This document shows, piece by piece, positions 16,743-24,279 of a DNA stretch of 64,000 bases (positions within the stretch are counted from its first letter, which is position 1; each line of letters opens with the position of its first letter). Both the position numbers and the translations under genes were made by a program. The DNA lies in NCBI RefSeq assembly GCF_003096275.1, contig NZ_QENQ01000001.1:3556009-3620008 (forward strand). Reading direction: 5' to 3'. Source of the stretch: Sphingomonas pokkalii (GTDB lineage Bacteria > Pseudomonadota > Alphaproteobacteria > Sphingomonadales > Sphingomonadaceae). Under the pieces are notes generated by a model. The model did not search any database. It saw only the letters and a program-made list of their open reading frames with translations, and was not told the DNA's origin.

Positions 16743-19634
16743 TCAGAAGCTTTTGGTAATCTGGAAATTGAACACGCGCCCGAGAATATTGGCGTTCGAC
16801 GCGTCATAGGCACCGAAGTTGTTGCCCGCGCGTGTCAGCACGATCGGCGGGTCCTCGTTGGTCACGTTCTGGACGTTGAGCCCCAGCCGCAGCCCGCCCA
16901 GCAGCGTCTTGCCCTTGGGTACCGTGTAATTGATGCCGAGATCGGCGGTGGTCCAGGATGGAACCTTCGATTGCGGCTGGTTGGGTAGCGGGATCGTGTT
17001 GGTGTAGCTGCCGACATAGTTGACGAACAGGTTCACCGCGAATCCCGACTTGCTCCAGCCAACCTGCCCGCGGCCCCGCAGGCTGACCGGGTAATAATAG
17101 GTGTCGAGCACGCGCTGGTTCATGCCGCCGGCGACGGTCTGCAGCGTCTGGTTCAGGATGCGGGTGCCGTTGGCGCTGAGGAACCAGCGGCCGATCCCGG
17201 TTTCGAACGTGTAGCTCAGCTGCACGTCGATACCGTCCTGGAAGGTCGTCGCGGCGTTGGCCGAGCGCCCGTCGACGATGACGTTGACCGAGCAGGCGCC
17301 GAGCACGGGGACGTTGTACAGCGCCGGGTGCTCGGCGATGAACCGGGCGAGCACGGGATCATAGGTCGCCGGATTGCCGTTCACGCAGGTCGCCGGATTG
17401 CGCACGGGCAGGACATAGCTGGCAAAGAGCGCCGCGTTGGTGGGGTTGGACAGGAACAGCCCGGTATTCTGGCTGACGATCTGGTTGCTGTAATGCGTGT
17501 TGTAGTACGTAACCGAGGCCCGGAAACCGGAAGCCTTGGGGGCGAAATCCACGCCGGCCGACCAGGTCGTGGCGGTTTCCGGCTGCAGATCGGGATTGGC
17601 GCCGATGATCTGATACGCGCTGGAACTGCCCGGAAACACGAAGCCGATGTCCGGGCGGCCCGATCCGTTCGCCACCGGTACCCCGATCACCGCGGCGGAG
17701 AAATTGCGCGGGTTGGTATCGGTGAGCGCCGGGGCGCGGAACGAGGTTCCCCAGGAGCCGCGGATCGACAGCGCGTCGTCCACCCGCCAGGTGGCCCCCA
17801 CCTTCGGATTGGTGGTCGAGCCGAAATCCGAATAATGATCGTAGCGGACCGCCACGTCGAGATCGAGCGCGCGAACCAGCGGCACCCCCATCTCGGCGCT
17901 GAGGATCGGCACGAACAGTTCGGCAAAGGCCGATGCGGTCGTGCGGCGGGCGGTCGTGTCGTTGGTGACCGCATAGCTGTTGTTGGTCGGGTTATTCTCG
18001 AAGGCGTTGTTGCTGCCGTTCACCAGATGCTGGCGGTTATAGGCAAGTTCGCCGCCGAACGCGGTGCGCACCGATCCGGCGGGCAGGCCGAACAAGGGCC
18101 CATCGAGCTTCAGGACGCTGTCGTAGAAGGTATTGTACGCCAGCTGGACGTTCGATCCCATGAAGGTGGTGTATTGCGCGCTGGTCAGCGGCGACGTGGT
18201 GAACGGGTTGATCCGGCCGGCGGTGATTTCCGCGGACAGCGCCGCACCATTGGCGTTGTTGTCATAATTGCAGATCCCGCACGTCGAATCGTGCGCATAG
18301 GTGAAATAGCCGTCGACCTTCCAGCTGCCCGGCATCTTGCCGGTGAACCCGCCGGTGACGCTGATCGTCTCGGCAGGATTGGAGGTGACGGACGGGCCGT
18401 TGAAGAACAGCAGCGGATCGACCGCGACCAGCTGGCCCGGTGCCCCGCCGCAAAGGGCGCTGGAGGACGCGGCATTGGCGGGCGCTCCGCCGATATAATA
18501 GGGGCTGCCCTGGCAGATGGTGATGTTGTTGCCGAGGCGGCTATTGCCATAGGCGCGACTGAGCGTGTCGCGTTTGGTGTAGAATCCCTGGGCGAACACC
18601 GAAATCGCGTCGTTCACATCCTGGTTGACGATCAGTGCTGCCTGGTGGCGCTTCTGCTTGCCCAGGAAGTCCGTATAGTCCGCCGAATCGACGAGGTTCG
18701 CGCCGGGGGTAAGCTGTGCGAAGCCGGTGCCTTGGCCTGCGCCGGGGGGAAGCGTGTAATAGCTATAGGGGCTGCCGTTGCCGCCGACGATCAGCGTCGG
18801 GCCGGTGACGCCGAGGGTCGCATCGACCGCCCGCGTGTCCGGCCCGCCCAAAGGCCGCAGATCGCGCCGCAGGAACTTCGAGCGGCCATTGGCGAAGGGT
18901 TCCCGATAGTCATAGTCATAGGTGGCGATGACGTTGCCGCTGCCCCAGTCGTACCCGGCGGTGATCGAACCGCCCCATTGGTTATTGTAACGGGTGACGG
19001 TGCCGCGACCGGTAATTTCGATGCCGGTGAAGTGCTTGCGCAGCACATAGTTGATCACGCCGGAAATCGCATCCGAGCCATAGATCGCCGAATTGCCGTC
19101 GCTGACCACTTCGACACGCTCGATCGCGGCGATCGGCAGCTGGATCGCTTCGGTGAAGGTGGTCGCCGCGCCGCTGGGTACCACGCGGCGGCCATCAACC
19201 AGCGTCAGCGTTGCCGATGTGCCCAGGCCGCGAAGGTTGATCGCGGTTCCCTGCGTCGAATTGCCGCCATAGCCGGCGGTGCCGCCCTGGCGATAAACCG
19301 GGCCGGAGCCGCCGGAGTTCGGATTGTTCTGCACCTGCGGCAGCGTCTGCAGCACCGAGGCAACGTCGGTGAGGCCGGTTGCCAGCATCTGATCACGGCT
19401 GACCGTCACCGTTTCCGAACCGACCGGCTTCACGCCGGAAATGTTGGTGCCGGTGACAATGATTTCCTGTTCCTGCCCGGTAGCCAGGGGATCGGCGACA
19501 GCCTCGCTGTCCGGCACCGTCTGTGCTGGTTCGGGGGCGGCCTGCTGGGCCCAGGCGGGCGGGGCCAGCACGCACGCGATCGCCAGAATGCTCCTGCTCG
19601 CCGAGGACCGATAGAGCCGTTTCGGTGCCTTCAT
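16743..19634 (-). CDS. TonB-dependent outer-membrane receptor
   Basis: This 963-aa receptor has a signal peptide (about 1-29, ending PAWAQ), an acidic Q/E-rich linker, a TonB-box region EIIVTGTNISGVKPVGS, a plug with RVEVVSDGNSAIYGSDAISG, and a long barrel ending FNFQITKSF. Length and plug style match the large receptors often tied to plant carbohydrate, peptide or aromatic uptake in sphingomonads and Caulobacter. ATG 19634 follows GGGAGGATGAC; the frame is open to 19736 but carries no signal sequence there. It is the first gene of a unit with the carboxylesterase and diverges from a LysR regulator, a likely controller. Confidence 0.93.
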   Translation of the reverse strand: MKAPKRLYRSSASRSILAIACVLAPPAWAQQAAPEPAQTVPDSEAVADPLATGQEQEIIVTGTNISGVKPVGSETVTVSRDQMLATGLTDVASVLQTLPQVQNNPNSGGSGPVYRQGGTAGYGGNSTQGTAINLRGLGTSATLTLVDGRRVVPSGAATTFTEAIQLPIAAIERVEVVSDGNSAIYGSDAISGVINYVLRKHFTGIEITGRGTVTRYNNQWGGSITAGYDWGSGNVIATYDYDYREPFANGRSKFLRRDLRPLGGPDTRAVDATLGVTGPTLIVGGNGSPYSYYTLPPGAGQGTGFAQLTPGANLVDSADYTDFLGKQKRHQAALIVNQDVNDAISVFAQGFYTKRDTLSRAYGNSRLGNNITICQGSPYYIGGAPANAASSSALCGGAPGQLVAVDPLLFFNGPSVTSNPAETISVTGGFTGKMPGSWKVDGYFTYAHDSTCGICNYDNNANGAALSAEITAGRINPFTTSPLTSAQYTTFMGSNVQLAYNTFYDSVLKLDGPLFGLPAGSVRTAFGGELAYNRQHLVNGSNNAFENNPTNNSYAVTNDTTARRTTASAFAELFVPILSAEMGVPLVRALDLDVAVRYDHYSDFGSTTNPKVGATWRVDDALSIRGSWGTSFRAPALTDTNPRNFSAAVIGVPVANGSGRPDIGFVFPGSSSAYQIIGANPDLQPETATTWSAGVDFAPKASGFRASVTYYNTHYSNQIVSQNTGLFLSNPTNAALFASYVLPVRNPATCVNGNPATYDPVLARFIAEHPALYNVPVLGACSVNVIVDGRSANAATTFQDGIDVQLSYTFETGIGRWFLSANGTRILNQTLQTVAGGMNQRVLDTYYYPVSLRGRGQVGWSKSGFAVNLFVNYVGSYTNTIPLPNQPQSKVPSWTTADLGINYTVPKGKTLLGGLRLGLNVQNVTNEDPPIVLTRAGNNFGAYDASNANILGRVFNFQITKSF

Positions 19635-19988
19635 GTCATCCTCCCATCTGTTATCTGACGGGACGATGTCGATCGCTCGCCCCGCGGCGAATACCGATCG
19701 GATCGGGCGGACGGAAAGCGGGTTTGGCGCAGGCAAGCGCCCATGGCCGGCGCGGGCAATGCCGCCGCCGCACGCGTTTCAGAACCCCCTCTCGCGCCCG
19801 GCTTTTCACGCCGGTTTCGCTCGCCATTAGCTATGCTGCATCACTATTCAGTAAAGAAATAGAAATAGTGGATCGATCGATTACAAGAATGGAATGATAG
19901 CCAGGGCGGGTCGCTTGCGCCGACATCTCTTCCATGAATAGAAGGATCGCCGGAACAGATAACAAAAGCGGATCGATGGGAGAGGGCG
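19635..19988. promoter_or_regulatory. Divergent intergenic region, receptor and LysR gene
   Basis: These 354 bp hold the promoters for the receptor (leftward) and the LysR gene (rightward); no ORF is supported. An AT-rich block at 19841-19910 stands out, containing AAATAGAAATAGTGGAT at 19857-19873 and ATCGATCGAT next to it. A closely similar block lies upstream of the CitMHS gene at 21121-21160, so both may bind the LysR protein. Confidence 0.5.
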
Positions 19989-20879
19989 ATGCGGCGGACC
20001 CCCAGCCTGACCAGCCTGCGCCTGTTCATGCAGGTGGCGCAGCATGGCAGCTTCAGCGAGACCGGGCGCGTGGCGAACGTTTCGCAGCCCGCGCTGAGCC
20101 GGACGATCCGCTTGCTCGAAGAGCAGCTCGGCGTCCGTCTGTTCGACCGTAACTCGCGCAACGTGGCGCTTACCAGCGCAGGGGAGGCGCTGTTGCCGAT
20201 CGTCGAGCGGCTGACCGCCGATTTCGATCATGCCTTTTCGGAACTGGCCCAGAACTTCGCGGGATCGCGGGGGCGGGTGGTGATCGGCGCCCTGCCTTCG
20301 GTTGCGGCGGGACTGTTACCGGCGGCGATCGCGAGTTTCCGCGTACTGAATCCCCAAGTGGAAATCGTGCTGCGCGATCACCTGTCCGGCGCGCTGTTCC
20401 AGGCGATGGAGGAACGCCAGCTCGATCTGGCCGTCACCACGCCGCCCGATACCGGCAAATTCATGTTCGATCCGCTGATGCAGGACGCGATGGTGCTGGT
20501 GGTGCCGGCGGGTGGCCCGCTCGACACCGGGATGCCGGCGCGCTGGGCGATTTTCGCCGAACATCCCTTCATCGCCATGGCGCCGCGCAGCAGCGTGCGC
20601 GCACTTACCGATGCGGCGATGCTCCAGGCGAACGTCACCACGCGGGCGCTCTATGACTGCACCCAGCTTGCCACCGTGGGCGCGCTGATCGAAGCCGGGC
20701 TGGGCATCACGGCGCTGCCGGAATCGACGCTGCGCATGTTGCACGGCGGCCGCATCGCGGCGCGGCCGCTGATCGATCCGGTGTTCGAGCGCACCATCGG
20801 CATCGCCCGGCTTGCCGATCGCACCCTGCCGCCCGCCGCCCAGCGCTTCCTGGACCATTTCCTGCGCGTCGCACGGTAA
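19989..20879 (+). CDS. LysR-family transcriptional regulator
   Basis: This 296-aa protein has the N-terminal winged helix-turn-helix (residues about 8-67: LRLFMQVAQHGSFSETGRVA, then QPALSRTIRLLEEQLGVRLF) and a periplasmic-binding-like effector domain (about 93-295). Such regulators sense a pathway metabolite and typically control a neighbouring, often divergent, operon. ATG 19989 has GGGAGAG just upstream. It sits between a receptor/esterase unit (leftward) and a CitMHS-AtuA-hydrolase unit (rightward), and similar AT-rich blocks precede both sides. It probably regulates both in response to an organic acid or ester breakdown product (inference). Confidence 0.92.
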   Translation: MRRTPSLTSLRLFMQVAQHGSFSETGRVANVSQPALSRTIRLLEEQLGVRLFDRNSRNVALTSAGEALLPIVERLTADFDHAFSELAQNFAGSRGRVVIGALPSVAAGLLPAAIASFRVLNPQVEIVLRDHLSGALFQAMEERQLDLAVTTPPDTGKFMFDPLMQDAMVLVVPAGGPLDTGMPARWAIFAEHPFIAMAPRSSVRALTDAAMLQANVTTRALYDCTQLATVGALIEAGLGITALPESTLRMLHGGRIAARPLIDPVFERTIGIARLADRTLPPAAQRFLDHFLRVAR

Positions 20880-20883
20880 AAAG

Positions 20884-20909
20884 GGGGTGCCTGATCGCTC
20901 ATGCACCCC
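20884..20909. terminator. Weak terminator-like hairpin after LysR gene
   Basis: GGGGTGC (20884-20890) pairs with GCACCCC (20903-20909) over a 12-base loop. The A-run is on the left, so a T-run exists only on the minus strand. It would thus work better for leftward transcripts, although no leftward gene is nearby. Confidence 0.3.
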
Positions 20910-21120
20910 GAGGAGGGATCGGACGGGTGAGCGCCCGCAGCGTACGCTCGCTCGAATATCGGTCTGGCGGCCGTGGCGATCGGCAACCGCGCGAAGAGGG
21001 CGGATGCAGATCGCGCGCGGCGTCGCCCCGGTGAAGCGGTTGATCACGTCCGGGCCGCGTTCGAAGCCGTCATCGCGATGCCGGCCCGCTGCCGCTATGC
21101 GGCGCGGCAGCGCCTTCAAA
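20910..21120. other. Non-coding stretch upstream of CitMHS operator
   Basis: Part of the 398-bp gap between the LysR and CitMHS genes. I see no supported gene, RNA or repeat in it; the open frames here are shadows without start signals. Confidence 0.4.
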
Positions 21121-21214
21121 AAATAGAAAATGTGGATGGAGCGATCCGCAAAGTGAATGACGGGCCTGGCGTTGATCGATCAGCAAAGTGCATTGATCGA
21201 TAGAATGTTTGACA
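21121..21214 (+). promoter_or_regulatory. Putative operator region upstream of CitMHS gene
   Basis: AAATAGAAAATGTGGAT (21121-21137) and the following bases to 21160 resemble the block at 19857-19897 upstream of the LysR gene. Downstream, GCAAAGTG occurs twice (21148-21155, 21183-21190) and TTGATCGAT twice (21172-21180, 21193-21201), one inside the palindrome TGATCGATCA. TTGACA at 21209-21214 is a possible -35. This repeated architecture, 65-160 bp before the start at 21278, looks like a regulator-binding array. Confidence 0.5.
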
Positions 21215-21277
21215 TTGCCGTATGGGTGTTCGGCCCGCATGATTGCCCGGCCCGGCAGCGATCGGGTGGGGAGGATT

Positions 21278-22615
21278 ATGCTGGCCATTATCGGCGCCCT
21301 TGCGGTCCTGGCACTGCTCGCGCTCATCTTGTCGAACCGGACGTCACCCTTGGCCGCGCTGATCCTGGTGCCGGTCGTCGCGGCCATGCTTGCCGGGATG
21401 GGCGGGGCGATCCCGGACCAGGTGCTCGCGGGCATTGCCAGGATCGCACCGGTGGCGGGAATGTTCGTGTTCGCCATCCTGTTCTTCGGGATCATGGCCG
21501 ATGTCGGCCTGTTGGCGCCGCTTGTCGCACTGGTGCTCCGACTGGTGGGCGAACGGCCCCGCCGCATTGCGGTCGGCACGGCGCTGCTCGCGCTGCTGAT
21601 CCATCTCGACGGGTCGGGCGCGGTCTGCTTCCTCATCACCATACCGGCGCTGCGGCCGCTCTATGACCGGCTCGGGATGGACCGGCGGGTCCTGGCGTGC
21701 ACCGCCTCGCTGGCGGCCGGCGTCAACTTCCTGCCCTGGACCGGGCCAACGCTGCGGGCGGCGGCGGCGCTGAAGATTGCCCCCGCGCAACTGTTCGTGC
21801 CGATGATCGGGGTGCAGGCGGCCGGGCTGGTTTTCGTCTTCGCGGCGGCATGGTGGCTGGGTGGCTGCGAAGAGCGTCGGCTGGCGGCAGGCCTGCCGCT
21901 GCCCGCTGCGGCGGGGGTGGCTGGTGGAGCAGGCGCGGGCCCCGCGGACGGCGCCAAGGGCGAACCGGCGGGGGAGGATGCCGCCGCGCTCCGGCGCCCG
22001 AAGCTCCTGCCGTTCAACGCGCTGCTCACCCTTGCGGTGGTCGGCACGATGATCGCGGGACTGGTCGAACCGGTGATCGCCTTCATGATCGGCACGGCGC
22101 TGGCGCTGCTGGTCAATTATCCCGATGCCGCCCAGCAGCGGGCGCGGATCGATGCCCATGCCCGTGCCGCGCTGCTGATGGCCGGGGTGTTGTTCGCCGC
22201 CGGCGCCTTTACCGGCATCATGAACGGATCGGGAATGATCCGCGCCATGGCCGAGGCGGCGGCGCAGCACGTGCCCGAAGGGCTGGGCGGCCGGCTGCCG
22301 GTGCTGCTCGGCGTCGCGTCGATGCCGCTGAGCCTGATGTTCGATCCCGACTCCTTCTATTTCGGCGTGCTGCCGGTGCTGGCGGAGGTGGGCACGCGGT
22401 TCGGCCATGCGCCGACGACGATGGCCCATGCCGCGCTGCTCGGACAGATGACCACCGGCTTCCCGGTCAGCCCGCTTACCCCCGCCACCTTCCTTGTCGC
22501 CGGCTTGAGCGGGATCGAACTGGGGGCGCATCAGCGCTTCGCGATTCCCTGGCTGTTCGCCGCCACGCTGGTGATGGTGGGGGCCGCGCTGCTGATCGGC
22601 GTGCTGCCGCTGTGA
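21278..22615 (+). CDS. CitMHS-family citrate/organic acid transporter
   Basis: This 445-aa inner-membrane protein has about 11-12 helices and the features of the CitMHS family (citrate-Mg2+:H+ symporters): AILFFGIMADVGLLAPLV near the N-terminal third, LIHLDGSGAVCFLITIPAL, and a C-terminal FDPDSFYFGVLPVL. A hydrophilic Ala/Gly-rich loop splits the two halves near residues 205-235. ATG 21278 follows a strong GGGGAGGATT site. The GTGA overlap at 22612-22615 couples it to the AtuA-like gene, so the imported compound is probably the substrate, or a relative of the substrate, of AtuA and its partner. The real substrate may be a branched or terpenoid acid rather than citrate (inference). Confidence 0.87.
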   Translation: MLAIIGALAVLALLALILSNRTSPLAALILVPVVAAMLAGMGGAIPDQVLAGIARIAPVAGMFVFAILFFGIMADVGLLAPLVALVLRLVGERPRRIAVGTALLALLIHLDGSGAVCFLITIPALRPLYDRLGMDRRVLACTASLAAGVNFLPWTGPTLRAAAALKIAPAQLFVPMIGVQAAGLVFVFAAAWWLGGCEERRLAAGLPLPAAAGVAGGAGAGPADGAKGEPAGEDAAALRRPKLLPFNALLTLAVVGTMIAGLVEPVIAFMIGTALALLVNYPDAAQQRARIDAHARAALLMAGVLFAAGAFTGIMNGSGMIRAMAEAAAQHVPEGLGGRLPVLLGVASMPLSLMFDPDSFYFGVLPVLAEVGTRFGHAPTTMAHAALLGQMTTGFPVSPLTPATFLVAGLSGIELGAHQRFAIPWLFAATLVMVGAALLIGVLPL

Positions 22616-23952
22616 TCCCGGCGCATATCCGCATCGGTGCTGGCGCCGGCTTCGCCGGAGACCGGATCGAACCGGCGCTCGAACTGGTGGAGCGCGGCGG
22701 GCTCGACTATCTGGTCTTCGAATGTCTTGCCGAGCGGACGATCGCGGCGGCGCAGTTGCAGCGGCAGCGCGATCCCGCCGCGGGGTTCGACCCGCTGTTG
22801 TTGGAGCGGATGCGGCGGGTGTTGCCGGCGGCGCGTGCGCATGGCGTGCGGATCGTCACCAATGCCGGCGCCGCCAATCCGGCGGGTGCCGCCCATGCGG
22901 TGGCGGCGTTGGCCCGCGCGATGGGGATGGCCGGGCTGCGCATCGCCGCGATTACCGGAGACGATGTGCTCGGCCTGCTCCGGCAGGCGGACTATCCGCT
23001 GGTCGATCGCGCCGGCACCACCGCCGATCTGTCGCGGATCGTTTCCGCGAACGCCTATCTCGGCGCCGGGCCGATCGCCGCGGCATTGGCGCAGGGCGCG
23101 GAGGTGGTGATCACCGGGCGTGTCGGCGATCCGGCGCTGTTCGTGGGGCCGATGGTCCATGCGTTCGGCTGGTCGCTGGACGATGCGCCGCGGATCGGCC
23201 GCGCCACCGTGATCGGGCATCTGCTCGAATGCGCCGGCCAGCTGACCGGCGGTTATTTCGCCGATGATGACCGCAAGCAGGTGGCCGGCCTGGCCCGGCT
23301 GGGCTTTCCGTTCGCCGACGTGGCGCCGGACGCAAGCGCGGAGCTGGGCAAGGTCGCCGGATCCGGCGGCGCGCTGACCATCGCGAGCTGCAAGGAGCAG
23401 CTGCTCTACGAGATTCTCGATCCCGGCGCCTATCCGCAGGCCGATGTGGTCGCCGATTTTCGATCGGTGCGCTTCACCGCGCGCGGGCCGGACAGGATCG
23501 CGGTGACGGGCGGCGATGGGCGGCCGCGGCCAGACACGCTTAAGGTATCGATCGGCTATGACGACGGGTTCATCGGGGAGGGCCAGATTTCCTATGCAGG
23601 GCCGGGCGCGGTCGGCCGGGCACGGCTGGCGGGCACGATCGTGGAGCAGCGGCTGGCGATCATCGGCGCGCCGGTCACCGACGTGCGCAGTGAACTGATC
23701 GGTGTGGATTCGGTCGATCGTCGCGCGAGGGCGCCGGCGGTGGAGCCCGCAGAAGTGCGGCTGCGCGTGGTGGGGCGCAGCGACAGCGCCGAGGCGGCGG
23801 CCCTGATCGGCCGCGAGGTGGAGGCGCTCTACACCAATGGCCCGTTCGGCGGCGGCGGTGCGGTGGCGGCGGTGCGACCGGTGCTCGCTGTGGCATCGAC
23901 GTTGATCCCGGCGGTGCAGGTACGGCCCGCAATCACCCTGGTGGAGGCCTGA
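22612..23952 (+). CDS. AtuA-family protein (acyclic terpene utilisation), core domain
   Basis: This 446-aa protein belongs to the AtuA family (former DUF1446), named for the Pseudomonas citronellol/geraniol operon, where its exact reaction is unresolved. Visible family features: IRIGAGAGFAGDRIEPALEL at the N-terminus, GLDYLVFECLAERT, RIVTNAGAANPAG, and EVVITGRVGDPALFVGPM. It ends after TLIPAVQVRPAITLVEA without the small C-terminal ferredoxin-like domain, which is encoded separately by the next gene. The start is GTG 22612 overlapping the transporter stop; the frame is open much further upstream, but only as a shadow of the transporter gene. Confidence 0.87.
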   Translation: MIPAHIRIGAGAGFAGDRIEPALELVERGGLDYLVFECLAERTIAAAQLQRQRDPAAGFDPLLLERMRRVLPAARAHGVRIVTNAGAANPAGAAHAVAALARAMGMAGLRIAAITGDDVLGLLRQADYPLVDRAGTTADLSRIVSANAYLGAGPIAAALAQGAEVVITGRVGDPALFVGPMVHAFGWSLDDAPRIGRATVIGHLLECAGQLTGGYFADDDRKQVAGLARLGFPFADVAPDASAELGKVAGSGGALTIASCKEQLLYEILDPGAYPQADVVADFRSVRFTARGPDRIAVTGGDGRPRPDTLKVSIGYDDGFIGEGQISYAGPGAVGRARLAGTIVEQRLAIIGAPVTDVRSELIGVDSVDRRARAPAVEPAEVRLRVVGRSDSAEAAALIGREVEALYTNGPFGGGGAVAAVRPVLAVASTLIPAVQVRPAITLVEA

Positions 23953-24279
23953 ATGCTGCTCGGCGAATGCGCGCATGTCCGCACCGGCGACAAGGGCGAC
24001 ATCGCCCAGATATCGGTGATCGCGTTCGATCCCGGCGAGTATCCGCGACTGGCGCGGCGGGTGACGGTGGCCCGGGTGCTCGGCCATCTCGCCGGGGTGC
24101 AGGTGCGATCGGCGACGCGATACGAACTGCCGGGGCTGGGGGCGCTGAACTTCGTACTGGAAGGCGCGCTTAGCGGCGGCGTGACGCGGTCGCTGGCGCT
24201 GGACGCGCATGGCAAGTCGCTGGGGGCGCAACTGCTCGACCTGTCGGTCGACGAGGACGATCAGGCGGGAGAGGCGTGA
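23953..24279 (+). CDS. AtuA-like ferredoxin-fold small protein
   Basis: This 108-aa protein matches the C-terminal ferredoxin-fold module found fused to AtuA in other organisms: CAHVRTGDKGDIAQISVIAF at the start, then RYELPGLGALNFVLEGALSG and GVTRSLALDAHGKSLG. Its ATG begins directly after the AtuA stop (TGAATG), so the two halves are translated together and probably assemble. The stop overlaps the next start by one base (TGATG). Splitting of the two modules is seen in other bacteria, so this is not a frameshift artefact; the junction has a clean stop and start. Confidence 0.85.
   Translation: MLLGECAHVRTGDKGDIAQISVIAFDPGEYPRLARRVTVARVLGHLAGVQVRSATRYELPGLGALNFVLEGALSGGVTRSLALDAHGKSLGAQLLDLSVDEDDQAGEA

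Noticed and set aside
21697..23952. A 751-codon open frame that includes the AtuA gene
   Set aside because: The part before 22612 is an Arg/Gly-rich shadow of the CitMHS gene; the GTGA overlap at 22612 gives the real start.
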